Assembly (NCBI GenBank): GCA_021299555.1
Contig: JAJTGH010000020.1
Coordinates: 1-32,936 of the forward strand
Length of the DNA stretch: 32,936 nucleotides
Direction: 5' to 3'
Source: Comamonadaceae bacterium
Lineage (GTDB): Bacteria; Pseudomonadota; Gammaproteobacteria; Burkholderiales; Burkholderiaceae_C
Shown here: positions 1-8,746 of the stretch, piece by piece
How positions within the stretch are numbered: position 1 is the stretch's first letter
How the letters are laid out: each line of letters starts with the position of its first letter
Made by a program: the position numbers and the translations under genes
The notes under the pieces: model-generated
Databases searched by the model: none
Told to the model about the DNA's origin: nothing
The model's input: the letters and a program-made list of their open reading frames with translations, nothing else

Positions 1-1922
1 GCCAGGTAAGTTTCTGAGGGCAGGGTCAGCACCAGCTCTTTGAAAGCCGCATCCAGCGCCGGGTGATTGAGCGCCGACCGCATGGCTTGCAGGTAATCGT
101 CGCTGAGAAGATCGCCCCCGTTGTGGTGGGTCAGGGCCTGCAGTGCCTGACCAATACCCAACCGCTGGCCGGCTTCCCAGCGGTTGAATGGGTCGCTGTC
201 ATGGGCCAGCAGGTGCAGCAGTTGCGCCTGGCTGTGATCAAAGTTCAGTGTCACGGGGGCACTAAAGCCTCGCAAGATCGATGGCACGGGCTCACTGGCC
301 ACTCCCCGGAAGACAAAACTTTGTTCGGATTGTTCAAGTACCAGGGTGCGTGAGCCCGGACTCAGGCCGTCGCCCAAATCCAGCGGCAGGTCTTGTCCGT
401 CCGGCCCGACCAGACCCAGGCTCACCGGGATCACGAAGGGCAGCTTTTCGCTCTGGCCGGGCGTGGCCGGGCAACTTTGGCTCAGCGTCAGGGTGTAGGT
501 TTGTGCCGCGGCATCGTGAACAGCCTGGGCACGCACCTGTGGCGTGCCGGCCTGGCTGTACCAGCGTTTGAATTGCGGCAGCGTTCGCGCCAGCGCCGAG
601 TCGGGGTTGGCATCGGCAATGGCCTGCGCGAAATCGTCGCAGGTCACAGCCTGCCCGTCATGACGTTCGAAGTAGAGCTTCATGCCGCGCGCAAAGCCGT
701 TGCGTCCGACCAGGGTTTGCATCATGCGAACGACTTCGGCGCCTTTTTCGTAGATGGTGACGGTGTAGAAGTTGTTGATCTCGACATAGCTGTCTGGCCG
801 CACCGGGTGGGCCATGGGGCCCGCGTCTTCGGGGAATTGGGCGGTGCGCAGAACCCGCACGTCTTCGATGCGCTTGACGGCACGCGCCGACGGCTCGGCG
901 CACAGGTCCTGCGAAAACTCCTGATCCCGAAAGACGGTCAGGCCCTCCTTGAGCGAGAGCTGAAACCAGTCGCGGCAGGTGATGCGGTTGCCAGTCCAGT
1001 TGTGGAAATACTCGTGCCCAACCACGCTTTCGATGTTGGAAAAGTCGGTGTCGGTGGCCGTTGCTTGGCTGGCCAGCACATACTTGGTGTTGAAGATGTT
1101 CAGGCCCTTGTTCTCCATGGCGCCCATGTTGAAGTCGCTGGTGGCCACGACCATGAAGCGCTCAAGGTCCAGACCCAGACCGAAGCGCGCTTCGTCCCAG
1201 GCCACCGATGCCATGAGGCAGTTCATGGCGTGTTCTGTCTTGTCCAGGTCTCCGGCCCGCACATAGACCTGCAGCAGGTGCTCTGAGCCCGAGCGCGAGG
1301 TGATGCGCTGTTCGCGGCAGACCAGCTGCCCGGCCACCAGGGCAAACAGATAGCACGGCTTTTTGTGCGGGTCGATCCACTTGGCAAAGTGGCGACCCTC
1401 CGGCAAATCACCTTGCTCCACCAGGTTGCCATTGGACAGCAGCACCGGGTATCTTGCCTTGTCAGCGCGCAGGGTGACGCTGTAGCTGGCCATCACGTCC
1501 GGGCGGTCGAGGAAATAGGTGATGCGCCGAAAGCCTTGCGCCTCACACTGGGTGAAAAAAGAATCATTGCTGACGTAAAGCCCCATCAGCTGGGTGTTCT
1601 TGGTCGGGTTGCAGGTGGTAAAAATTTCCAGATCGAAGGGCTCGGTGCCTTCGGGCAGGTTTTCCAGGACCAGCTGGCCCGCGTCCATCTTGAACGATGT
1701 GCCCTGGCCGTTGACCAGCACGCGCGCCAGGTTCAACTCATCACCGTCCAGCCGCAGCGGCTGGGCTGGCAGGTCAGGGTTGCGCCTGAGCCGCATCCGG
1801 TTGAGCACCCGCGTTTTTTGAGCATCGAGGTCAAAGGTCAGATCAACCGTCTCGATCCAGTACGCTGGCGGCTGGTAGTCGGCCCGCAAGATGGCGTTGG
1901 CCGGGGACTGTCCGTCACGCAT
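1..1922 (-). CDS. pepN: Aminopeptidase N (M1 family), 3' end outside window
   Basis: Zinc metallo-aminopeptidase that removes N-terminal residues from peptides in the cytoplasm. I translated this frame from the minus strand; the ORF track omits it because it has no stop inside the window. About 640 codons are visible against roughly 870-900 for the family, so the C-terminal helical domain is cut by the window edge. The exopeptidase motif GAMEN lies near residues 267-271 and the zinc site HEYFH near 303-307, followed by the downstream Glu ligand in LKEGLTVF. These positions are close to those of E. coli PepN. The ATG at 1922 (MRDGQSPANA) follows a good AAGGAG-type ribosome binding site. The gene starts 22 bases after the prfB stop on the same strand, so the two may be co-transcribed. 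Identification is confident. Confidence 0.96.
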   Translation of the reverse strand, partial: MRDGQSPANAILRADYQPPAYWIETVDLTFDLDAQKTRVLNRMRLRRNPDLPAQPLRLDGDELNLARVLVNGQGTSFKMDAGQLVLENLPEGTEPFDLEIFTTCNPTKNTQLMGLYVSNDSFFTQCEAQGFRRITYFLDRPDVMASYSVTLRADKARYPVLLSNGNLVEQGDLPEGRHFAKWIDPHKKPCYLFALVAGQLVCREQRITSRSGSEHLLQVYVRAGDLDKTEHAMNCLMASVAWDEARFGLGLDLERFMVVATSDFNMGAMENKGLNIFNTKYVLASQATATDTDFSNIESVVGHEYFHNWTGNRITCRDWFQLSLKEGLTVFRDQEFSQDLCAEPSARAVKRIEDVRVLRTAQFPEDAGPMAHPVRPDSYVEINNFYTVTIYEKGAEVVRMMQTLVGRNGFARGMKLYFERHDGQAVTCDDFAQAIADANPDSALARTLPQFKRWYSQAGTPQVRAQAVHDAAAQTYTLTLSQSCPATPGQSEKLPFVIPVSLGLVGPDGQDLPLDLGDGLSPGSRTLVLEQSEQSFVFRGVASEPVPSILRGFSAPVTLNFDHSQAQLLHLLAHDSDPFNRWEAGQRLGIGQALQALTHHNGGDLLSDDYLQAMRSALNHPALDAAFKELVLTLPSETYL

Positions 1923-1944
1923 GTGAAACTCCTTGGGTTGGGCG

Positions 1945-3049
1945 TCAGACGCCCTGTTTGAGCGATGCCTCAATGAAGGCGTCGAGGTCGCCGTCGAGCA
2001 CCTTCTGGGTGGCCGAGGTCTCGAAATTGGTGCGCAAGTCCTTGATTCGGCTTTGGTCGAGCACGTAGCTGCGGATCTGGTGGCCCCAGCCCACATCGGT
2101 CTTGCTGTCCTCGAGCTTTTGCTGCTCGGCTTGGCGCTTGCGCAGTTCGTGGTCGTACAGGCGCGAACGAAGCCGTTTCCAGGCCACATCGCGGTTGCTG
2201 TGCTGTGAGCGTCCGTCCTGGCACTGCACCACGATGCCTGTGGGAATGTGGGTCAGTCGCACGGCAGAGTCGGTTTTGTTGATGTGCTGGCCGCCCGCGC
2301 CCGATGCACGAAAGGTGTCGGTGCGCACATCGGCAGGGTTGATCTCGATTTCAATCGAGTCGTCGATCTCGGGATAGACAAAGATCGAGGCAAAGGATGT
2401 GTGACGCCCGCCCGAGGAGTCAAACGGTGACTTGCGCACCAGCCGGTGCACGCCGGTTTCCGTGCGCAGCAGGCCAAAGGCGTATTCGCCCTCGATCTTG
2501 ATCGTCGCTCCCTTGATGCCGGCAGTGTCTCCGGAGGTTTCGTCTTCAACCGTGGCCTTGAAGCCTTTGCGCTCGGCATATTTGAGGTACTGGCGCAGCA
2601 GCATGCTGGCCCAGTCGCAGGCCTCGGTGCCGCCGGCGCCGGCCTGGATGTCCAGGAAGGCGTTGAGGGGGTCGGCCTGGTTGCTGAACATCCGGCGGAA
2701 TTCGAGTTTTTCAACTTCAGCAGAGACTTTGGCGGCTTCGCCCTCGATGGTCAGCAGACCGGCTTCATCGCCGTCGTCGCGCGACATTTCGAACAGCTCC
2801 AGGTTGTCAGCGATGTCCTGACCGAGGCGGTCGAGCACCAGCACCACGTCTTCGAGCGCTTTTTTTTCTTTGCCCAGCTCCTGGGCCCGTTTGGGGTTGT
2901 CCCAAACTTTGGGGTCTTCGAGTGCGGCGTTGACCTCTAGGAGTTTTCGTTGCTTGGCAGGGTAGTCAAAGATACCCCCGAAGCTCTTCGACCCGGCGGC
3001 CGAGATCTTGCAAAGTGTTGCCGATGAGGTTGGTGCGTTCTGCGTCCAT
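1945..3049 (-). CDS. prfB: Peptide chain release factor 2, expressed by programmed +1 frameshift
   Basis: Class I release factor reading UGA and UAA. The ORF track shows only the downstream part (300 aa from an internal GTG). The real start is the ATG at 3049 ([10 protein letters not shown]). A short 27-codon frame reaches an in-frame TGA at 2968-2966, and a +1 slip at CTT TGA C moves into the frame that runs to 1945. The joined product is 367 aa, matching the usual length of about 365. The stop-recognition tripeptide SPF falls at about residues 207-209 and the catalytic GGQ at about 252-254, where E. coli RF2 has them. The residue corresponding to E. coli position 246 is Ala, the usual residue, rather than the K-12 Thr. 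Expression is autoregulated: low RF2 favours the slip. pepN follows 22 bases downstream. Confidence 0.97.
2966..2980 (-). promoter_or_regulatory. prfB: prfB programmed +1 ribosomal frameshift site
   Basis: On the minus strand the sequence reads CGG GGG TAT CTT TGA C. It contains the internal Shine-Dalgarno-like GGGGG, three bases of spacing, the slippery CTT codon and a UGA in a poor termination context (followed by C). This is the canonical RF2 frameshift cassette. The TGA is codon 28 of the first frame, and the frame after the slip (GAC TAC CCT GCC) continues as RF2 without interruption. Confidence 0.96.
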
Positions 3050-3144
3050 GACGGTGTCTAACTTTCTAGTGGGGCCGCGCCTTCGCTGGCGCGGCGGAGG
3101 GCTCAGGCTCGTCGGGCCAGCCTGGCGTTAAAACCCGGATTTTC

Positions 3145-4062
3145 TCATGCCAGGAAGTTTTCGATCAGCTCGGCCAGCGCCTGAGGTTGATCGTGGTGCA
3201 GCATGTGGCCGGCTTCTTCGATGCGGGCCACCTGCACATGTGCAATGTTTTTCAGCCTCTCGTGGTAGTCGGCCAAGGTGTAAGCGCCTTTCCACCAGCT
3301 GCCCATGGAATTGGAACTGGCCTCGACCGCGAGCACCGGCGCGCTGATTCGCTTCCAGATGTCCTGCATTTCGTCCCAGCGGTACAGATACGGATTCTTG
3401 AGCTTGTGCCCTGCCTGGCCGAGGATGTGCCATTGGCCTTGCGCGTCGGGCCGCGCCCAATGCGAGGCCAGCCAACTGGCTTTGTCTGCGTCCAGCCGCG
3501 GATTGGTTTTCATCAGGCGATGGGCCACGCCGGCCTGATCCGGATACGGCCGCAGCGCCAACTCGCCCGTATGCAGAGCCTTGAGCTCGTCCATCCATTG
3601 GCCGTAGCGGCCGGCCGCTTGCGCCGGGCGCGTGGCTGCCATGCCGAACCCCTCGAGGTTGACCACCCGCCTGATGCGCTCGGGCCGCACGCCGGCATAA
3701 CACATGCTGACGTTGCCGCCCATGCTGTGGCCCACCAGATCAATGGCCTGTCCAGGCGCCAGGGCATCGATCAGGAATTCCAGATCGGCCATGTAGTCCG
3801 GAAACCAGAAGGCGTCGCCCGGTGCATGGGTCAGTCCAAAGCCGCGCCAGTCGGGCGCGATCAGGCGCCGACCCCGCAAAAAATGGTCCGACAGCGCATC
3901 AACCATGAACTGGTAAGACGCGCCAACGTCCATCCAGCCGTGTACCAGGAACACAGGGGGCAGCCCGGGCTGCAGATCGCCACCTTGCCATTGCAGGACG
4001 TGGTACTTCAGGCCACGGATAGGGACAAACGCGCTGTGGGCGCCGCGCTTTTCTTTGTACAT
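3145..4062 (-). CDS. Alpha/beta hydrolase fold protein
   Basis: A 305-aa alpha/beta hydrolase of unknown substrate. The oxyanion-hole motif HGW is at residues 41-43, the nucleophile elbow GHSMGG at 111-116 (Ser113), and a likely catalytic His at about 286 in GHMLHHDQP. The catalytic acid is probably in the strand around VLAVEAS. There is no signal peptide, so it is expected in the cytoplasm. It is transcribed toward prfB with a 95-base gap and is divergent from the acyl-CoA synthetase, whose start is only 67 bases away, so the two could share a control region. No strong ribosome binding site precedes the ATG. It might be an esterase, lactonase or thioesterase; the sequence does not decide. 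Confidence 0.85.
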   Translation of the reverse strand: MYKEKRGAHSAFVPIRGLKYHVLQWQGGDLQPGLPPVFLVHGWMDVGASYQFMVDALSDHFLRGRRLIAPDWRGFGLTHAPGDAFWFPDYMADLEFLIDALAPGQAIDLVGHSMGGNVSMCYAGVRPERIRRVVNLEGFGMAATRPAQAAGRYGQWMDELKALHTGELALRPYPDQAGVAHRLMKTNPRLDADKASWLASHWARPDAQGQWHILGQAGHKLKNPYLYRWDEMQDIWKRISAPVLAVEASSNSMGSWWKGAYTLADYHERLKNIAHVQVARIEEAGHMLHHDQPQALAELIENFLA

Positions 4063-4129
4063 TGCAGGTTGGTTTCATGCGCCGGCACAGACCGGCATTC
4101 AAACCCTCATCATAAGGAACCCCGCACCC

Positions 4130-5929
4130 ATGCCCCGCGCCCGCCGGCTTGCCGATCACCACGACCTCATGCACAGGCACTTGCGCTGGAAAGTCGATGC
4201 GCATTTCAACATCGCCCAGGTGTGTTCGCAGCGCTGGGCCAGCAGCACCCCCGATGCACCGGCCATCGTCGAGCATCGGCAGGGCCAGGCGCCCCGCTCG
4301 TACACCTACGGGCAGCTGCAGCGCGCGGCCGATGCCCTGAGCTTGGTGCTTGAGGGCTTGGGCGTGATGCCCGGCGATCGCGTGGCCATTGTGTTGCCGC
4401 AGCGCTTTGAGACTGCGGTGGCCTATATGGCCTTGCTGCAGATGGGGGCGGTGGCCATGCCGCTGTCGGTGCTTTTTGGCCCGGACGCGCTGGAGTACCG
4501 GTTGCAAGACAGCGGGGCGGTGGCGGCCATCGCCGACGGGCAGGCCATGGCGACCCTGCAAAGTGTGCGCGCCAACTGCGCAGCGCTGCGCCATTTGATC
4601 GGTGTTGACGGCTGCGGTGGCGATGTGGACTTTGGGCTTGCCTTGGGGGACGTTGAGCGGGTGCAGGGCCGCCAGGGCGGGCGTTTCGAGCCGGTGAGCA
4701 CCCAGGCCCACGAGGCCGCGGTTCTGATCTACACCAGCGGCACCACGGGTCCGCCCAAGGGAGCTCTGATTCCCCATCAGGCGCTCATCGGCAATTTGAC
4801 GGGTTTTGTCTGCAGCCAAAACTGGTTTGGTTTTGACGGCGTGGACAACACGCGCTCGCAGGCGATTTTTTGGTCGCCAGCCGACTGGGCCTGGACCGGC
4901 GGCCTGATGGACGCGCTGTTGCCCACTTTGTATTTCGGCCGACCGATCGTGGCCTGCGCCGAGCGCTTTGGTGCCGAAATGGCCTTCGATCTGATGCAGC
5001 AGCACGGTGTCACCCACACGTTCTTGTTTCCGACTGCGCTCAAGGCCATGATGAAAACCTGTCCGCAGCCGCGCACTCAGTACCGACTCAAACTGCAGGC
5101 CATCATGAGCGCAGGCGAGGCGGTGGGTGATGCGGTCTATGCTTACTGCCGCGACCGCTTGGGTGTGGTGGTCAATGAAATGTTTGGTCAAACTGAGATC
5201 AACTACATCGTGGGCAACTGCGCCATGCAGTGGGCGCCCGGCGGCCAGGGGGAGCCGGTGCCCGGCCGACCTGGGCTGGCTCTTGGTTGGCCGGCTCGGC
5301 CGGGCAGCATGGGCAAGCCCTATCCAGGGCACCGCGTGGCTGTGATCGACGAGAACGGTCGAGAGTGTCCCGTGGGGGTGTCCGGGGACGTGGCCCTGCA
5401 CCGGCTGGATGTGCACGGGCAGCCCGACCCCATATTTTTTCTGGGTTACTGGAAGAATGAAGCTGCCACCGAGTCCAAGTTCACTGGGCCCTGGTGCCGC
5501 ACCGGTGATCTGGCTCGGTGCGACGAAGACGGTTACCTCTGGTACGAGGGCCGATCGGACGACGTGTTCAAGGCGGCCGGTTATCGGATTGGTCCGGGGG
5601 AGATTGAAAATTGCCTGGTCAAGCATCCGGCGGTGGCCAATGCCGCCGTAGTGCCCAAGCCCGACCGAGAGCGTGGCGCGCTGGTCAAGGCCTATGTGGT
5701 GTTGTCTGCCGACTATCAGGCACGTCGCCCGAAGGGCGCAGCCCAGGCTGTGTTTGATGCCCAAGTCACTGCCGCCTTGCAGGCCCACGTGCGCGGACTG
5801 CTCGCGCCCTACGAGTATCCCAAGGAGGTCGAATTCATTGACCAGTTGCCCATGACCACCACCGGCAAGGTGCAAAGGCGCATTCTCAGGTTGCAGGAGC
5901 AAGAGCGCTTTCGGGCGAGCACCGGCTGA
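4130..5929 (+). CDS. AMP-forming acyl-CoA synthetase (medium-chain/acetyl-CoA synthetase type)
   Basis: Activates a carboxylic acid to its CoA thioester through an acyl-adenylate. I chose the ATG at 4130 (MPRARRLADH, 599 aa) rather than the upstream ATG at 4055, because AAGGAA sits about ten bases before it and the earlier start overlaps the divergent hydrolase. Adenylate-forming motifs are intact: the P-loop YTSGTTGPPKG at about 201-211, the hinge region TGDLARCDEDG, then GRSDD, and the catalytic Lys at about 580 in TTTGK. The general architecture resembles the ACSM/medium-chain group, but chain length cannot be predicted. It is distinct from the CaiC-like ligase at 25185. An antisense ORF of 667 aa over the same DNA is a high-GC shadow. 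Confidence 0.9.
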   Translation: MPRARRLADHHDLMHRHLRWKVDAHFNIAQVCSQRWASSTPDAPAIVEHRQGQAPRSYTYGQLQRAADALSLVLEGLGVMPGDRVAIVLPQRFETAVAYMALLQMGAVAMPLSVLFGPDALEYRLQDSGAVAAIADGQAMATLQSVRANCAALRHLIGVDGCGGDVDFGLALGDVERVQGRQGGRFEPVSTQAHEAAVLIYTSGTTGPPKGALIPHQALIGNLTGFVCSQNWFGFDGVDNTRSQAIFWSPADWAWTGGLMDALLPTLYFGRPIVACAERFGAEMAFDLMQQHGVTHTFLFPTALKAMMKTCPQPRTQYRLKLQAIMSAGEAVGDAVYAYCRDRLGVVVNEMFGQTEINYIVGNCAMQWAPGGQGEPVPGRPGLALGWPARPGSMGKPYPGHRVAVIDENGRECPVGVSGDVALHRLDVHGQPDPIFFLGYWKNEAATESKFTGPWCRTGDLARCDEDGYLWYEGRSDDVFKAAGYRIGPGEIENCLVKHPAVANAAVVPKPDRERGALVKAYVVLSADYQARRPKGAAQAVFDAQVTAALQAHVRGLLAPYEYPKEVEFIDQLPMTTTGKVQRRILRLQEQERFRASTG

Positions 5930-5989
5930 TGCAGCGGGTTTGCACTGCCCTTAAACTGATCGCCTTTTAATGTTCAATCAGGGGCAGCC

Positions 5990-7051
5990 ATGAAGCCGAT
6001 TTCGCTGGGCACCAGTGAGCTCAAAGTCACGCCAATTTGTCTGGGAACCATGACCTTTGGCGAGCAGGTCGATGAGCCGACCACGCATGCCATTTTGGAT
6101 CGCAGCCTGGCGCTGGGCGTGGATTTTTTGGACACCGCGGAGATGTACTCGGTGCCGACCAGGGCCGAGACTTACACCCTCACTGAAACCTATATCGGGA
6201 ACTGGCTGGCGGCCAATCCGTCGGCACGCCAGCGCCTGGTGATTGCCACCAAGGTGGCCGGACCGGCCCGCGTGCCTTGGGTGCGCGGCGGCAAGACCGA
6301 CCTGACCGGCGAGGACATCATTGCCGCTTGCAATGCCAGCCTCAAGCGTCTGCGCACCGATGTGATCGATCTCTATCAGATCCACTGGCCTGTGCGCCAT
6401 GTGCCCGCTTTCGGTCTGATGTACTTTGATCGGGCCAAGGACCAGCCGGTCACACCCATCTTGGAGCAGCTGCAGGCCATGGACCAATTGGTCAAGGCGG
6501 GCAAGGTCAGGGCGATCGGCTTGTCCAATGAAACGCCCTATGGTGTGCACGAGTTTGTGCGCCTGGCCGAGCTGCACGGACTGCCGCGCATCGCGACGGT
6601 TCAGAACCCGTATTGCCTGGTCAACCGCACGGTAGATAACGCGCTCGATGAAAGCCTGTATCGGCTCAATGTGTCGTTGCTGGCCTACTCGCCCTTGGGC
6701 TTTGGTTTGCTCACCGGCAAGTACGACGAAAGCGGCACCGAGCCCGACAAGGGCCCCAAGGGTGCGCGCATCAGCAAGTTTGAATCGGTGCGCCAGCAGC
6801 GCTGGGGTCGGCCGGCGGCTCTGGCCGCTGCGCGCCGTTACAACGCCTTGGCCCGCCAGCATGGATTGACGCCGACGCAGATGGCCTTGGCTTTTTGCTA
6901 CACGCGACCCATCGTGGCCAGCACCATCATCGGCGTCACCACGGTTGCTCAGCTCGAGGAAGACCTCGAGGCCTGGGGCACCGAGCTCTCGCCCGAGTTG
7001 CTCAAAGCCATCGACGACATCCGCTGGGAGCTGCGCGATCCAGCCGTGTGA
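5990..7051 (+). CDS. NADP(H)-dependent aldo/keto reductase, Tas-like
   Basis: A 353-aa single-domain TIM-barrel oxidoreductase that probably reduces a carbonyl using NADPH. The aldo/keto reductase tetrad is present: Asp48 and Tyr53 (FLDTAEMY), Lys88 (ATKVAG) and His132 (YQIHW). Length and sequence, such as the start MKPISLGTSELKVTPICLGTM, resemble E. coli Tas, a protein of uncertain physiological role linked genetically to tyrosine-auxotroph suppression. AGGGG precedes the ATG. The stop overlaps the next gene's start by one base (TGATG), which suggests translational coupling with the YbaK-like gene. Confidence 0.92.
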   Translation: MKPISLGTSELKVTPICLGTMTFGEQVDEPTTHAILDRSLALGVDFLDTAEMYSVPTRAETYTLTETYIGNWLAANPSARQRLVIATKVAGPARVPWVRGGKTDLTGEDIIAACNASLKRLRTDVIDLYQIHWPVRHVPAFGLMYFDRAKDQPVTPILEQLQAMDQLVKAGKVRAIGLSNETPYGVHEFVRLAELHGLPRIATVQNPYCLVNRTVDNALDESLYRLNVSLLAYSPLGFGLLTGKYDESGTEPDKGPKGARISKFESVRQQRWGRPAALAAARRYNALARQHGLTPTQMALAFCYTRPIVASTIIGVTTVAQLEEDLEAWGTELSPELLKAIDDIRWELRDPAV

Positions 7052-7545
7052 TGGGTGGGAAAAAATCCTCGAGTGGGCAAACGCCCGCCACGCAGCTTTT
7101 GCAGGCGCGTGGTGTGCAATTTACTGAGCTGCCTTATGAGTACCTCGAGCACGGCGGGGCCGAGCACAGCGCACGGGTTTTGGGGCTCGATCCTTACTCC
7201 GTGGTCAAGACCCTGGTGATGCAGGACCAAGATGGCGTGCCCCTGATCGTTCTGATGCATGGCAACCGGCAGGTTTCGACCAAGAACCTGGCCCGTCAAA
7301 TTGGGGCCAAAAAGGTCGAGCCTTGCCAGCCTGAGGTGGCCCAGCGCCACAGCGGCTATCTGGTGGGCGGCACCTCGCCTTTTGCCACGCGCCGGGTCAT
7401 GCCGGTCTACATGGAAGAAACCATCCTGGCTCTGCCTAAAATTGCCATCAACGGCGGGCGTCGGGGCTTTTTGATTGGCATAGAGCCGCAGGTATGCATC
7501 GAACTGCTGGGGGCCAAGTCCGTGCAATGCGCCATCGAAAAATGA
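7051..7545 (+). CDS. ybaK: Cys-tRNA(Pro)/Cys-tRNA(Cys) deacylase, YbaK/EbsC family
   Basis: Editing protein of the YbaK/aminoacyl-tRNA deacylase family, which hydrolyses Cys-tRNA(Pro) made in error by prolyl-tRNA synthetase. The ORF track begins upstream at 6895, inside the aldo/keto reductase. The ATG at 7051 (MGGKKSSSGQ) fits the family length (164 aa) and overlaps the previous stop by one base. Recognisable features are TPATQLL near the N-terminus, the conserved Lys in VVKTLV, and the segment GGTSPFATRR with GGRRGFLIGI toward the C-terminus. It is soluble and has no added domain. Confidence 0.92.
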   Translation: MGGKKSSSGQTPATQLLQARGVQFTELPYEYLEHGGAEHSARVLGLDPYSVVKTLVMQDQDGVPLIVLMHGNRQVSTKNLARQIGAKKVEPCQPEVAQRHSGYLVGGTSPFATRRVMPVYMEETILALPKIAINGGRRGFLIGIEPQVCIELLGAKSVQCAIEK

Positions 7546-7555
7546 AAGACCGTCT

Positions 7556-8203
7556 GTGACCGAACTGTATTTTGCAGCCGCGGTGGTGGCCGCTTACCTC
7601 CTGGGCTCGCTGTCGTTTGCGGTGATCATCAGCCGTATCATGGGGCTGGGTGATCCGCGCAGCTATGGCAGCAAGAACCCGGGGGCAACCAACGTGCTGC
7701 GCTCGGGCAACAAGCTGGCGGCAGTGCTCACGTTGCTTCTGGATGCGGTCAAGGGCTGGTTGCCCACCGCGGCCGTGACCGGGTACGGCGCGGCCTGGGG
7801 CTTGGGTTCTGGGGCAGTGGCCGCGGTGGGCCTGGCCGCTTTTCTCGGCCACTTGTACCCGGTGTTTTTCAAGTTCAAGGGCGGCAAGGGCGTGGCCACA
7901 GCCGCTGGCGTTTTGCTGGGGGTGCACCCGGTGCTCGGCCTGGCTGTGCTGGTCACCTGGCTGCTGGTTGCTTATTTCACGCGCTACTCTTCTTTGTCGG
8001 CCTTGATCAGCGCAGTGGCTGCGCCGCTGATTTATCTCATGCTCGACCGATTGGTTTGGTACGTGGACGGACGCCTGACGCTGGCTTTGGTGCTCATGAG
8101 CGCGCTGCTCATTTGGCGCCACCAGCAAAACATTGCCAAACTCATTCGCGGGCAGGAGTCCAAGATTGGCGCCAAGGACGCGTCTCAGCGCGCTGAGCGC
8201 TGA
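7556..8203 (+). CDS. plsY: Acyl-phosphate:glycerol-3-phosphate acyltransferase
   Basis: Inner-membrane enzyme that transfers the acyl group from acyl-phosphate to glycerol-3-phosphate, the first acylation step in phospholipid synthesis. The 215-aa product has about five hydrophobic helices and the three conserved PlsY loops: GSLSFAVIISR near the N-terminus, GSKNPGATNVLRSGN, and FKFKGGKGVATAAG. The start is a GTG ten bases after the ybaK stop. The gene ends 13 bases from the convergent yajQ. The C-terminus carries a short charged extension (about KIGAKDASQRAER). Confidence 0.96.
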   Translation: MTELYFAAAVVAAYLLGSLSFAVIISRIMGLGDPRSYGSKNPGATNVLRSGNKLAAVLTLLLDAVKGWLPTAAVTGYGAAWGLGSGAVAAVGLAAFLGHLYPVFFKFKGGKGVATAAGVLLGVHPVLGLAVLVTWLLVAYFTRYSSLSALISAVAAPLIYLMLDRLVWYVDGRLTLALVLMSALLIWRHQQNIAKLIRGQESKIGAKDASQRAER

Positions 8204-8216
8204 GCCTGGGGCGCGG

Positions 8217-8702
8217 TCAATCCCTGAAATTGTTGAAGCTCAGCGGCAGATCCTTGATCTCACTTCGGATCAACGCCATGGCGCTTTGCAGGTCATCGCG
8301 TTTGGCTCCGGTCACACGCACCGCGTCGCCCTGAATAGATGCCTGCACCTTGAGTTTGCTGCCCTTGATGGACTGTTGAATTTTCTTGGCGTCTTCGCTG
8401 GCGATGCCGTTTCGCACTTTGCTCACCTGCTTGACCTTGTCGCCGCCGATTTTTTCGATTTTTCCCAGATCCAGAAAGCGCACATCGACCCCGGCCTTGG
8501 CCAGCTTGTTGCGAAGGATGTCATTGATCTGGTCGATCTGGAAATCGCCATCGCCGGTCAGGGTGATGTCCTTGTCCTTGATCTCGATGGCCGCCGCTGT
8601 GCCCTTGAAGTCGAAGCGGGTGCCGATTTCCTTGGCCGAGTTTTCAACGGCGTTTTTGAGTTTGACCAGATCGGCTTCGAGGACGGTGTCGAATGAGGGC
8701 AT
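8217..8702 (-). CDS. yajQ: YajQ family (DUF520) nucleotide/cyclic-di-GMP-binding protein
   Basis: A 161-aa YajQ-family protein. Members bind nucleotides, and some orthologues bind cyclic di-GMP and act with a transcription factor; whether that holds here is unknown. The ORF track starts at 8771, but the ATG at 8702 gives the family N-terminus [11 protein letters not shown] and the usual length (E. coli about 163 aa). Conserved segments include TRFDFKG, the central [15 protein letters not shown] and the terminal [10 protein letters not shown]. Only 44 bases separate this start from the divergent murB start, so the two promoters must overlap. Confidence 0.95.
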   Translation of the reverse strand: MPSFDTVLEADLVKLKNAVENSAKEIGTRFDFKGTAAAIEIKDKDITLTGDGDFQIDQINDILRNKLAKAGVDVRFLDLGKIEKIGGDKVKQVSKVRNGIASEDAKKIQQSIKGSKLKVQASIQGDAVRVTGAKRDDLQSAMALIRSEIKDLPLSFNNFRD

Positions 8703-8746
8703 CGGTGGGCTCGTCGGGTTGGAAATCGCAGTGCGACAATTCCCAA

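Noticed and set aside
393-1286. Plus-strand ORF of 297 aa at the left edge
   Set aside because: The minus strand encodes pepN with GAMEN and HEYFH in this stretch, so the plus ORF is a shadow.
3074-3095. Hairpin GCCGCGCC-TTCGCT-GGCGCGGC between prfB and the hydrolase gene
   Set aside because: It has an eight-pair stem but no T run on either strand. It could be a weak or factor-dependent stop, but I would not call it a terminator.
3899-5902. Minus-strand ORF of 667 aa antisense to the acyl-CoA synthetase
   Set aside because: It overlaps an intact, motif-bearing gene on the plus strand, and its sequence has no recognisable domain. Long antisense ORFs are common in high-GC DNA.
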